From contig NC_133298.1 in NCBI RefSeq assembly GCF_005239225.2, positions 6,133,345-6,197,344 of the forward strand: a stretch of DNA of 64,000 bases, in the 5' to 3' direction. The position numbers and the translations under genes were made by a program. Shown here piece after piece: positions 12,801-23,314 of this stretch. Source of the stretch: Populus alba. Lineage: Eukaryota; Streptophyta; Magnoliopsida; Malpighiales; Salicaceae. Below the pieces are notes generated by a model. The model was given only the letters and a program-made list of their open reading frames with translations, did no database searches and had not been told where the DNA came from. Numbering within the stretch: the stretch's first letter is position 1; every line of letters begins with the position of its first letter.

Positions 12801-15626
12801 CATTCCTCTTCCTATACTTCGATGTTTAGAGTTAATTTGCACATTAAAGCCTCTGTTGACCTTCACATTTGTCAAGAAACATATACATCATTTATAGCTA
12901 TACTATAATAATTTATTGTTTTCTTTCATGATGCAGGGCTCCAAATCCGGACACGGTTTTGATCATACAGACTCCTGCAGGAGTGTTTTCTGCCAAAAGC
13001 CTTGTTCAAAATAAGAAAAGGGCTGGTACGAGGCTAATTTCATCTAATAGAATAAAACTTGAAGAGGAGTCGATGGAAGAAGCTACTAAGTCTGAGCCAC
13101 ACTCTGCTGCGAGGTGTCGGGTCTTCAAAAGAGTGAACAGCAACAAGAAGGTACCTAAACAATTGCTTACCTGCCTATCTCTTCTTGTGTGTGTGGATTT
13201 ATCTTCTTTTTTTCTTTCCTACTTTTTTCACAGGGATTGTGATGCATTTATAAAACACGAGAGGGTTGGTTCACCTGAACATGATATTGTAGCTGGTCCA
13301 GCTATAGCTTTTTCTGGGTACTTTAGGGGTGGGGGTGTGGGGTTGGGGATGATTGTCTAGAAATTCTAAGAGTTGCTTGCTGGGCTGATAATTGATTAAT
13401 CCAATCCTGTGGGCTGGGAGGCTCCATTTCATGCTCGTTTACCCCTACTTTTAAGAAGTAAACATGGACCAGTTGAGCAAGAGAAAATTGGCTAGATTTG
13501 TTGCCTTGAAAAAAAATTCGGAAGTTATGGAGCCAAATTCATCATGTATATATGGCTAACAAAGTGCTCTGTTGCTGTTAAAAAGAATGAATAAACGATG
13601 GATGTAATTATGGAAACATATTGTGGTTTTGTTACTTGGTTGAAATGACCAATATCAAATTTGTGCTTGAAATAAATGTTGGGGCTCTATGAACAGGTAT
13701 AGTTAGGAGTTGCAGGTTAGCATATTATATTCCCTAACCTGTGGGCATTTTATATGGATCTGAAGTTTTCTATTATCATCAATAGCTGGTTTAGACTATA
13801 GAGTGTAGATAATCAAACGAAAATGTGAAGTAAGCTGTAGTCTTACTAGCCTGTGGGCATGTTGGGGCTCTATGAACAGGTATAGTTAGGAGTTGCAGGT
13901 TAGCATATTATATTCCCTAACCTGTGGGCATTTTATATGGATCTGAAATTTGCTATTATCATCAATAGCTGGTTTAGACTATAGAGTTTAGATAATCAAA
14001 CGAAAATGTGAAGTAAGCTGTAGTCTTACTAGCCGTGGGCTGTTCATTCACTGATTTATTTGACTGTCCATATTACACAGCCATTTTAACTTGCTACAAT
14101 TTTCCCTTGAATAACAACAGAATTGATATACCTAGTACACATATGATACATGTACTTCACAAAACCTTTTCTTGTGAATTTTCCAAATCCAACCACAATA
14201 GAAGTTCCTAGCTCTTCAGATCAAATCTATCCTCTTATTTTTTTTATTTTTTTTATTTTCCAGCGAACAGAAGAAGAAGCTATTTACCATCGATTGACAA
14301 GACCTTGTCATCATCCTTTCTTAGAGATACAGAGTTTGAATGCATTCAGAGTAAAGTTTCTTTTTCCTACCTTTCAGTATTATATCATATATTTTTTTTT
14401 TATCTTCTCATCTCTTTTGACATGGAAACTAAGAGAAACAAAGCAAGTGGTAATGTGCCTGGTTTTATTCTTCGACAGGTAGTAGAGGAGCCAAAAAGTT
14501 TTTCTTCTTTCAGGGAAAGGCTTTACCACTTACAGGTAGGTCTCCATCTTTCTGTTAATAATATTACTTTCTAGATTGCCTTCTAAATATCTCTTGGATG
14601 TACATATGATCACAGAGAACTGAAAATGACCGAGTTTGCTTTGGGAGATCTGGAATACATGGATGGGGCCTCTTTGCACGAAGAAACATTCAAGAAGGAG
14701 AAATGGTATATATGATTTTTTCATGAATGAAAAAACCTTGAAATGTGATTTTCAGATGTGAATTCCATGTGTGTGTAATCACCGAAACGGAAATACATTC
14801 CATCACTGTTACATGATTGTCTCCAGGTTCTTGAGTACCGAGGTGAACAAGTGAGAGGCAGTATTGCGGATCTGAGGGAGGTGCGCTATCGATTAGAAGG
14901 CAAAGACTGCTATGTAAGTTATCTTCTTCTTTTACTCGTATTAAGTAAAAGATGATGCAAACTATGTGGTAGTAACCACCCTAGCCTCTGCTTACGATCA
15001 TACTGGTTCCCAATAAATTGAAATAAGTTTTATAAGTTGAACATGTTTTCCTCACATTCCTTGCTTTTGTTCCTTTTCTTCCCCTTGTTCCTCTACCTTC
15101 ATCGTTTTTTGAGCTAAACTGTGGTCTAATTTTCTTTTACAGCTTTTCAAGATAAGCGAAGAGGTAGTGGTAGATGCCACAGATAAAGGAAACATAGCGC
15201 GCTTAATAAACCATTCTGTGAGTCGCATCCAAGCTGAACTTTCGTTTCTGCATTTACAAATTTTCAATTCAAACATGATTTATCTCTTCTATGCTCGAAG
15301 TATAATGTTACTTTTCTCCATATCATGATGTCTATTCTATTTGCCTGTGTTCCAGTGTATGCCAAATTGCTATGCAAGGATCATGAGTGTGGGCGATAAT
15401 GAAAGTCGTATAGTCCTTATCGCGAAGACAAATGTTCCTGCTGGCGATGAGCTAACGTATACATCTTCCCTGTCAGTCAGAGTTCATAAATTTTCAACTG
15501 TTCAATCGCTCACTAAATTTAGTTGCATATGGCAGGTACGATTACTTGTTCGATCCTGATGAGCCCGATGAATTCAAAGTTCCCTGTTTATGTAAAGCTC
15601 CAAATTGCCGGAAGTTCATGAATTAG
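6841..15626 (+). CDS. ATX: Histone H3K4 methyltransferase, trithorax class ATX3/4/5
   Basis: Predicted nuclear SET-domain enzyme that methylates histone H3 lysine 4. My model has 23 coding exons: 6841-7905, 8040-8095, 8187-8397, 9318-9446, 9563-9631, 9732-9800, 9892-9983, 10094-10186, 10313-10448, 10783-10885, 10997-11096, 11503-11627, 11871-12016, 12383-12487, 12700-12764, 12937-13150, 14264-14350, 14479-14535, 14616-14705, 14827-14913, 15143-15217, 15356-15456, 15536-15626. They total 3366 nt, or 1121 residues, slightly longer than the roughly 1020-1040 I recall for Arabidopsis ATX3-5. The ATG at 6841 gives the family start [16 protein letters not shown]. Domains: PWWP about 300-395 ([17 protein letters not shown]); PHD about 493-550 ([25 protein letters not shown]); extended PHD about 687-855; SET about 979-1100 ([32 protein letters not shown]); post-[11 protein letters not shown] at the end. 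No FYR domain is seen, which fits ATX3-5 rather than ATX1/2. An Asp/Asn-rich tract fills residues about 160-195. Introns 3 and 10 appear to use GC donors. Confidence 0.93.
13677..14042 (+). repeat. 183-bp tandem duplication inside an ATX intron
   Basis: Two head-to-tail copies (13677-13859 and 13860-14042) both begin TGTTGGGGCTCTATGAACAG and both pass through CCTAACCTGTGGGCATTTTA and a TAGTCTTACTAGCC end. Differences are only a few bases, so the event is recent. It lies wholly in intron 16 (13151-14263) and does not touch exons. Confidence 0.93.
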
Positions 15627-15689
15627 GATACAAACACATCAGCCATTGTTTCTCCACAAGGAGCTCTAACCCTATCCCATGCCCGGGGA

Positions 15690-16240
15690 TCTTACAGTCA
15701 TACAGAATTTGTAATTTTTTTTTTTTTTTGCCAAAAGAAAAAATGTAATTTTTTTTTTTCCTGGCATGCTCTGAGCTTAATAAAATTTGTAGGCTTGCCT
15801 GTTGTTTTAGGTCAGGCATGGTGTACATTTGTCTCCTCACAGTTATCTTATTATAGTTAAAGGCTAATCCATTCTATGATGAATTAAAATTGTTAATCAG
15901 AATGCTTTGCTCCATGATCCGATTTTCACAATTGCTGTTTATTGATTACTATAAACATCAAAAGGAAAAAAAAAAAAAACAAAGATCTTAGAATAAATTA
16001 AAGAAGAAAAAGGAACCCATCATGGGTGTGAGACTTTGTTGTTAATCAATATCTTCAAGATGACTAGCAGAATATGCTGAATCATCCTTTCTGCCACCAT
16101 GATACTGGCCGAAGCCACCTCGCTTGGGTTGACAACCCGAGTGGGGACAGCACCTCGTTTCTCTCCTGGTGTCTCAGGTTTTGGTCCCGATCTAGTACAA
16201 TACAAAATTCCTTGCTTACATGCATATCTCAATGTGTTCT
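15690..16240. repeat. ATX downstream segment duplicated at 32345-32730
   Basis: From TCTTACAGTCATACA onward, this region aligns in the same orientation with 32345-32730. Shared blocks include GCTAATCCATTCTA.GATGAATT, TTTCACAATTGCT.TTTATT and CCCATCATGGGTGTGAGACT. In the second location the segment sits directly downstream (3') of B3 copy 3. Divergence is considerable (many small indels), so this copy is much older than the B3 1/3 split. Confidence 0.75.
16015..16235 (-). pseudogene. Relic of a tail-to-tail gene 3' end, related to the B3 copy 3 tail
   Basis: On the minus strand one frame reads RGGFGQYHGGRKDDSAYSAS followed by HLEDID and TAA, then QSLTPMMG. The matching place downstream of B3 copy 3 reads YSASLLEDVDEQPSLTPMMG in one open frame. 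Upstream, a second frame carries GPKPETPGEKRGAVPTR, so the reading is broken. I infer that this is the surviving 3' end of a gene that once faced ATX tail to tail. Its family is not certain; relation to the B3 tail rests only on the shared C-terminal words. Confidence 0.45.
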
Positions 16241-17399
16241 TTATTTTTTATTTTTGAGGAATCATAATATGACGTTGCACTGTGTGTGCATCCAATATTG
16301 TTAGTGATAAGTAAATATTTGAGTTTGTTCAATCAAGTAACAAACATACAAAAAAAAATCAAAAGAATAAAATATCTATTTTTGTGTGTAAAGAAGAGTC
16401 CAGTATGTTCTCTGTCTCATTGAGTATGTTTTTTATATAGTTAAGAGGTATCAAGTGTAATATTGTTTAGATAAATAACCTTATTTTTTCTCTTAAAATA
16501 TAAAAATATATAGCCTTAGAAAATATCTATAAAATATCTAGAAAAATATATAAAGAAATACATGTGAAAGTACTATCATGAATAATACTATACATACTAT
16601 TAATGAATAATAAACTTAGATGAGTCAAAGTAACTCTAACAAACCAGAGCTTGAGCTCAGTTGGGTCTTAGCCTAACCAAGCTTCTTGGAGCTTGCTTGA
16701 GCCTGATTAGAGGCCTACCTCATGCGAGAGGTTTTTTTTTTAAAAGCACAATTTTAAGACAATAAACACAATGTTTTATCTAAGTAAGATTCTAGAGGGT
16801 CTCTTCACAAAATTGTTTGGGATGTGTCATATTTTCCAAATAGATTTAAGATTCTTAAACAAAAACCATCTTCCCTTGAAGTCCATCTTCCTCTTCAAAA
16901 CCATCTCAAAGTTTATCTTCAAATTTTGTTCATGGTCGTTTCGAAATGGTGGATTAATTCTTTCATCTGCCGCTTGATTTCAAACAAGCACGGTAGTGCA
17001 AAGTCTCAGGATAGTCTCGTTGCTGATAACTAACCAACTCTTAACTGTATTAACTTCCTGAACCCTCCTTTCCACCTGGCATGTGTCCCCCAGCTCTCTC
17101 AGCTGCTCCTCCCCTTCTTCTTAACTAACAAACCAGAAGAGAAACAAGAAAAGGGAGGGAGGCTCTGATTACTTTTGACGCAAGAAAAGGTTGCTAGCTA
17201 GTCTTTCATTTGGATCCAAAGCAAATACCGAAGCAATGATTTTGTTATAAGCATTTCAAAGACTTGGTTCTGCTGGAAGGAAGTTCTCTCAACTTTCTTT
17301 TCTTCAAAGGATTGGGAGCTCAGATTTTGACAACAGTTTTTATTAATGTAAATTAATTATTATTATTTTTTGAAAAAATGTGTTTCATTATTGTGTCAG
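16241..17399. other. Intergenic, decayed
   Basis: AT-rich sequence to about 16700 with no supported gene. A block at about 17040-17110 (AACTGTATTAACTTCCTGAA, then CAGCTCTCTCAGCTGCT) resembles the sequence at 17451-17515 just ahead of the TIGR01589 gene. It is probably an older copy of that gene's promoter. Confidence 0.45.
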
Positions 17400-17464
17400 T
17401 TGATGAGCACCCAAATCTTCCTTCCTCGGACGCTCAATCAGAAGAAACAAACTGTATATATTAA
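17400..17464 (+). pseudogene. Ghost last exon of a deleted TIGR01589 gene copy
   Basis: After ATTATTGTGTCAG, an exon-like stretch reads VDEHPNLPSSDAQSEETNC and ends in TAA at 17462-17464. The real last exon of the downstream gene (22549-22592) is preceded by the near-identical ATATTGTGTCAG and reads VDQSLNGPPSEENN followed by TAA, entered in the same phase. I infer an upstream head-to-tail copy of the gene that has lost everything but its last exon and part of a promoter. Confidence 0.6.
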
Positions 17465-17575
17465 CAGCTTGAATCCTCACCATCTGCCACTAGCCCCCTA
17501 ACTCTCAGCTGCTTCATTTCTATTGAGCCCCATGTAACTCTGACGAAAACAGCTTAGGTAGCCTTGAACAAAAGC

Positions 17576-17583
17576 TATAAAAG
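17576..17583 (+). promoter_or_regulatory. Probable TATA box of the TIGR01589 gene
   Basis: TATAAAAG is followed by a CT-rich start region and a leader that ends at a consensus donor (GAAG|GTGAGT, exon end 17746). The first leader intron (17747-18240) contains a diverged direct repeat (about 17790-17850 and 18008-18066: GTGTTTGGTT..GGAAAAT.CAAGAAA) and a (TTC)n run at about 18088-18113. Confidence 0.6.
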
Positions 17584-18251
17584 ACTGATGGTCAAATAGC
17601 CGGAAACATTACTCACTCTCTCTCTCAATCCAGTGATAAAAAAATCTGCAGAGTTACAGAGAAAACAAGAAAACTGATAAACCCTCTTTCTAATTCTTGC
17701 TGGTTAGCGAGAAACAGGAGTGAAAAGAAAACAAGTAGTGGTGAAGGTGAGTTCTCAAGTTCCTTTCACTTTTGATTCTTTGTGGGATAATGGCTGTGTT
17801 TGGTTACTTGGAAAATACAAGAAATAAAGTTAGAATCTTGAACTTCATTCAATTGTCATTTTTCAATCCTTCCTTGGGTTCTGTTTCTTTATGATGCAAG
17901 TAACTTGGAAAATAGAGCATCCAACTAAGTAGGTTTTAATAATTTGATTCTTTTTACCTTGATTCAAAGAATCTTAACTTTGGATCTCCTGCCTTTTTTT
18001 AGAATCTGTCTGTGTTTGGTTGCTAGGAAAATGCAAGAAAGAAAATTTGGAATCTTGAACTACATTGATGGTTTAGCACTAGTGGATTTCTTCTTCTTCT
18101 TCTTCTTCTTCTTTTAATTTTGGTTACTTCATAAATAAGGAAAAAAAATAGTATATAAATGTCAAGAATTTTGAAGAATTGTCTTCGTTATTATCAATTG
18201 CTGATAACGATTCATTTTATTTTCACAAGAGCTTTCCCAGTTTCTGACAAC

Positions 18252-18260
18252 ATGAAGTGA
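18252..18260 (+). promoter_or_regulatory. Two-codon upstream ORF in the leader
   Basis: ATG AAG TGA lies 19 bases before the main ATG at 18280, in the second leader exon (about 18241-18291). A minimal uORF this close can lower or condition translation of the main frame. This is an inference; the leader's exact boundary rests on the CCCAG acceptor at 18240. Confidence 0.4.
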
Positions 18261-18279
18261 TTTCTTGCGTTGAATTGAA

Positions 18280-21200
18280 ATGAACAGGAAGGTATTGACT
18301 CCCTTCACTCATGATTTCTGTCTTTTTTGGAATCTATCACAGTATCCCAGATGGATTTGACTTGTTAATTGTCTTTCTTAATTACTTGTCAATGGAAATA
18401 AACTTCCACAGCAACCAGCAGAAGAAAGATTCCCAGCTAGGGAATCTCGTGGGCGACCAAGAAACGTACAAAATTTCACAAATGCAGGATATGGTCCAGT
18501 ATCCCCTGAACTAGTTAAAAAAATTATGATTGTAAGTCATCTTATTTGATGTTCACCTGTATCAGTGTAAAATTCATATTGATATATCAAGTGAAACTGA
18601 AACTAATGCGTTCAAGTTTTTTCTTTGTTTATGATAATTGGTTTTGTACGTAGGCCAAAGATTTGATTGAAAGATGCCTTCAACTGTATATGAATAAAAA
18701 ACGAGTGATTAGAACAGTCTTCGAACAAGTTGGAATCGAGCCTAACATTACATATGGAGGTAAATACCTTAAACAATTGTTAGTAGCTTCTCCTCTTCTG
18801 AATAACTTTCATGATACAAAAGTTCCATGATTTTTTACTACAGTAAACTCTTGAAATATCAATTTTCTATGTTCCTTTTCCTTTTAGCTCTGACATCTTT
18901 TTTTTTTTTTTTATCTTGTTACATAGTGTGGGATCAAATGACAAGAGAAAATGCAGAATTTTTCGAGGAGTATTACAAGAAGTTAATTTTGATAGATCAA
19001 GTTGAAGCATTTAATCGATTAGTTGAGAGGCAGTGCCATCTGCAGAATCTTGCATCTCAAAAAGCTTCATTGGCACCCTTTCGAGAAGGCAATCAGCACA
19101 TGCCTGGTAAATTCTTGCCACAGCATTCTTTTATGTTCAAAACATAATGAAGTTAAGACTAGATTCGGAACTTTCTTAAGCATCCCCATCCAAGCTCAAA
19201 ACACGTGCATTTTTCCCCAAGTTATGAAGAATTATACTCAAATTGCTGCATATTTACAGACATATCATTTTCAAATGTCATCTGTTTCTTGCAAGTAAAA
19301 GTTCTTAGTTTAATCTTATCATACTTACATTTGAATTAGTGGTTTTCGTTTTTTTGTACTCCAGCTGACAGTCCACATGTGGGATATAACATTCCAAAAA
19401 TGCTTTCAAACCCATCGAATCGTAATCAGCAGAGGAGCACTGTTTCCAGCCATGACAACTATGGCGTTCCTGCCCCAGTATTGGAGAATTATAGGAGACT
19501 GTTAGGCTTTCATCTCTTATTAATTTCCTCCTCTCTTTTCTTTTCTCATGTAAAATATATGCTCCTTTTTTTGGTGTGAGCTTGAGTCTCTATCTATTGG
19601 GATTGAATTTGGCATGCATAAAGATATCAAACTATGCGAATTATCAAATGCTATAGCAAAAAAAATTGGGATTATCGGGTTTGATCTTACGTATGCTTAC
19701 TTATTTTCTGTTTGTTGAAGGATGGCGAGGAAAGGAAATGCACCTGATAAAGTACCTGTCTCACCCATCATGCAGTCGGAGATTCCGAATCCTGCACCAG
19801 ACAATAATCAAAATATATCAAACTTCTCGTTATTTCCCACAAACTCTCCAACAGATCAACAGGGGCATGGCTTTGGTAAGTTTGATAGATTTAAAAGGTG
19901 AGATGACCTCATTATATTCTGAAACTATTCATGGTTCTGGCTCAAAAAGGTAGAATCTATGCTAGTTTTAATCTATATAAGCTGAAGCGGAGCTGAGCTT
20001 GCAGGATCAAGAACTACCATATAGTTTATTTACCCTATTAAATTTAAGGAAATATATCATGTTATCACACTCACATTGGAATTATTACTTTTTTTTCATT
20101 TCCTGTACCACAGTTGACAGTCGGCTACAGTTTCCACGTTCATCATCTGTTCATCTCCAGAGGAGCTCAGTTTCCAGCAATCACAGTGAAGATGCAGCAG
20201 CCAACAGTTCCTACCTGGCACATATGAATAATGGAGGAGGGTAATTTTCTCTTCTTTTCATTTAACCGTTTCTCTTCCATTTGGTCAGCAAGAAAAAAAA
20301 CTTTTGGGCAATGATAAATTTAAATTTGCTGCAAGTATGACTCATGCATGATACGTATTCAGTGTACTCTAAACGCTATTGCTATTAGAGATCTACATCA
20401 ATGTCGTAAAATGTAGGAATTTTCCTGAACAGTGATCCATTATATGTTGCAACTATATATTGTTTAACTGAGGTATTTGGAATTCAATTGGTATAGCAGA
20501 TAAATAATTTATTCATGATAAATTTTGATTCAAATTAAGGGATTGAATATTGACATGCATACAGATAACAAGTTATGAAGATTATCAAATAGGATTGCAG
20601 GAATAGTTTGAGATACTTCGGTTTACCATGATGTAAGCTTACGTCTCTTCTGTTTGTTAAAGGATGGCGTTGGACAGTAACGCAGCTGATAGAACTCAAT
20701 ATTTTGGTAACCATAACTTGACAGAGACATCATATTCTGGTGCAAAAGACCGTCATCCATTGTCTACATCTTCTCTACCCCCTCCAGTGGAGCAACAATG
20801 GCAACATCTCATCGAGCCACAATGGCATCATTTCATCGAGCAACAAGGGTTTGATTGGTCCTCTGCTAGGAAAATATATGAGTTGACCGGTGCGCATGGT
20901 GAGATGAACTCATTATAATCTGAAACCATTCATGGTTCTCTGGTAGGTTAATTCCATGGACACGTTCTTTCTAAACTAGTCCGTGCATGTTCTTTCATAA
21001 TTTGAACAGAAAATCCAGCTTCTACTACTTTGATTGGTTCTCAAGAGTCAAGCAGCCACACTGTTTCCAACTACAACAATAGAAACCCGGAACCTGGAAG
21101 TTTCCACCCTGCACAGATGAATTATGAGAGAGGGTGAAACTTCATTCTCATTAATTTTCAACTTCTTTTTTCTTTTTTGCATATTTCTTGTTCTTATATT

Positions 21201-22592
21201 AGAGTAATATAAAATGGACACATTTCCAAAAAAAAAAAAAAAACAAGTAATATAAAACTGACGAACATGATTCTTTCCCATATATTTCGTTCAGTATGCT
21301 CTAAACACTATTCTATGGACACATTATGATCATGAAAAATAACAAATGAAAGTTCACTACTTTTCTGTTTGTTAAAGGATGGCGATGTACGAGAATGAAG
21401 CACCACCTTTTCAGATTCCAAATCCTGTATCAGTTGAACGTCCCCTGACAGAATATGATTTCATCTTATCTCGTGATCCATTTTCTTCATCTTCTCTGGC
21501 CCATCCAATTGAGAAACAAGGGCAACCTTCCACGCAGCAACAGGGGCAACATTTCATGGAGCAACAAGGGACTGGCTTCAGTTTCCACCCTGCACAGATG
21601 AATTATGAGAGAGGGTGAAACTTCATTCTCGTTAATTTTCAACTTCTTTTTTCTTTTTTGCATATTTCTTGTTCTTATATTAGAGTAATATAAAATGGAC
21701 ACATTTCCCAAAAAAGAAGAAATATGAAATGGACGGACAAGATTCTTTCCCCATATATTTCGTTCTATTTTATGGACACATTATGATTATGAAAAATAAC
21801 AAATGAAAGTTACGTTGGAATTAATTTCGAAGTATATATTCAAAGTGTCTTTTAATTCTCTTAAGTGTCTTTTAGGTAAATGCATGTAACTATTAAATAT
21901 GTGTTTATTTTTAAAATTTTAATTTTGAATTATCCTAGATATATGTATGGAATATTGTACAAGTCCAAGTCTACTGAAACTTCCTCTCATAAGAGAGTAA
22001 TATATTTATGATGAGATTTGTCTTCCACCATGCTTTCCTTTTCTCCTTCAAATATATTTCTGACAAGTTCACTGCATTTCTGTTTGTTAAAGGATGGCGA
22101 TGTACGAGAATGAAGCACCACCTTTTCAGATTCCAAGTCCTGTATCAGTTAAACGTCACCTGAAAGAATATGATTTCATCTTATCTCGTGATCCATTTTC
22201 TTCATCTTCTCTTGCCCCTCTAATTGAGAACCAAGGGCAACCTTCCGCGCAGCAACAGGGGCTACATTTCATGGAGCAACGAGGGACTGGCTCCAGTGTT
22301 CAAGGTGAGGAGAACTCATCATATTCTGAAACTATTCTATGGTTCTCTGCTATGTTAAATTCTATGGACATGTTTCTTTCTAAACTAGTCCATGACTGTT
22401 CTTTCATAATTTGAACAGAAAGTCCAGCTTCCACTACATTGATTGATTCTCGAGAGCCAAGTAGCAATGGTAAATTAATTTCCAGTTCTTTCCTTTGAGT
22501 TCTTAGACTTTCTGTCTGCCTCCTGGTTTTGATGAAATATTGTGTCAGTTGATCAAAGCCTCAACGGCCCGCCCTCAGAAGAAAATAATTAA
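18280..22592 (+). CDS. TIGR01589-domain plant protein with tandemly repeated exon modules
   Basis: Protein of unknown function. My model has 13 coding exons: 18280-18291, 18412-18531, 18654-18759, 18927-19106, 19365-19500, 19721-19875, 20114-20240, 20663-20898, 21010-21133, 21378-21614, 22093-22304, 22419-22469, 22549-22592; total 1740 nt, 579 residues plus TAA. Residues about 30-115 form the plant-specific TIGR01589 domain (SPELVKKIMIAKDLIERCLQ, then QLYMNKKRVI, VWDQMTRENAEFFEEYYKKL). Homologues carry this domain near the N-terminus followed by a variable tail. Here the tail, from about residue 140, is low-complexity (Ser, Gln, Pro, Asn) and built from repeated exon pairs, each first exon starting in frame with G-ATG-GCG. 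No signal peptide or membrane segment is seen. The first coding exon is only 12 nt (MNRK); the start is the least certain part. Confidence 0.8.
19365..22469 (+). repeat. Tandem array of a two-exon module (A+B)
   Basis: A-type exons start at 19721, 20663, 21378 and 22093, each after TGTTTGTT(A/G)AAG and each beginning GATGGCG. B-type exons start at 19365, 20114, 21010 and 22419, opening with (A/V)DS or E(N/S)PAS. A exons enter after two codon bases; B exons leave with two, so any A-B pair can be added without a frameshift. In the third module A and B are fused into one exon (21378-21614, joining GTG to FSFHPAQMNYERG), with the intervening intron missing. Starts of the last three A exons are each 715 bp apart; modules three and four are the most alike. 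Confidence 0.85.
21812..22064. mobile_element. 253-bp insertion in an intron, probable short solo LTR
   Basis: Comparison with the sister module (GAAAGTTCACTAC at about 21350) shows an extra block here between GAAAGTT and AAGTTCACTGC. AAGTT is present on both sides (21807-21811 and 22065-22069) as a 5-bp target duplication. Shifting by one base, the block runs from (C)GTTGGAATTAATTTC to TTTCTGACA, which is Copia-LTR-like except that the expected opening TG is CG. No coding capacity. Confidence 0.55.
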
Positions 22593-23309
22593 GGAAATTT
22601 ATCCTGACTGGATGGAGGCATCTAGTGCGTCAGGATTAACTTGAAACCAGAAGTTGATAAGGCTGCCAGAGATAAAGCTTGCCTCATTTTGTTCCTTCAG
22701 CATAATAGAATGGTTCTTGTGTCTTAAAGCAGACAAATCTACGAAGTGACAGAACTTCATTTAGTTGAATCTCATCGAGTTAAATTGAGTACTTCTATTC
22801 CGGCTGGCCTCAACTATAATTTACTTGTTCGATTTGCTTTCAAAGTTGTAACCATGATGTTCTGGTGATGGATGCTATGTCAAAGTCTGATCCCCAGAAC
22901 TCAAGAATATTGCCATTAGAGATTAGTTCATTGAGCTTGTTCTTGATTTCTTTTTTTCCTTGCCAGAGCTCAAATTTCAAAGTTTTTTTTTTTTTTTTTA
23001 CTTTTGTTGCTTACGTCTTTGCTTTCTGACCTTGAGAAATCAACAAAAAGCCATCCTCCCAAATATTTTTGTTACTGGAAAAGAACATGCTTAGACCATC
23101 TTAATTCTTAAAGGTTCATGTCAAATCATCACCACACAGAAATTCCATGACCTTCAACTGCCTTACGGGGGAGCTTTTAGACCTCATTTAATAACAATAA
23201 TAACAAATGTTGCCAAGGATAATCTATTTCCTTTCCCATGTTATTCTTGTCAAATGTTGCCCCCAGAATCAGAACGTCACCGGCACATGGTCCATAGAAT
23301 ATAAAAAGC
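22593..23309. other. 3' region of the TIGR01589 gene and intergenic sequence
   Basis: Probably contains the 3' untranslated region (first 200-400 bp), then ordinary AT-rich sequence with a T run near 22982-23000. No further feature seen. Confidence 0.5.
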
Positions 23310-23314
23310 AAATG

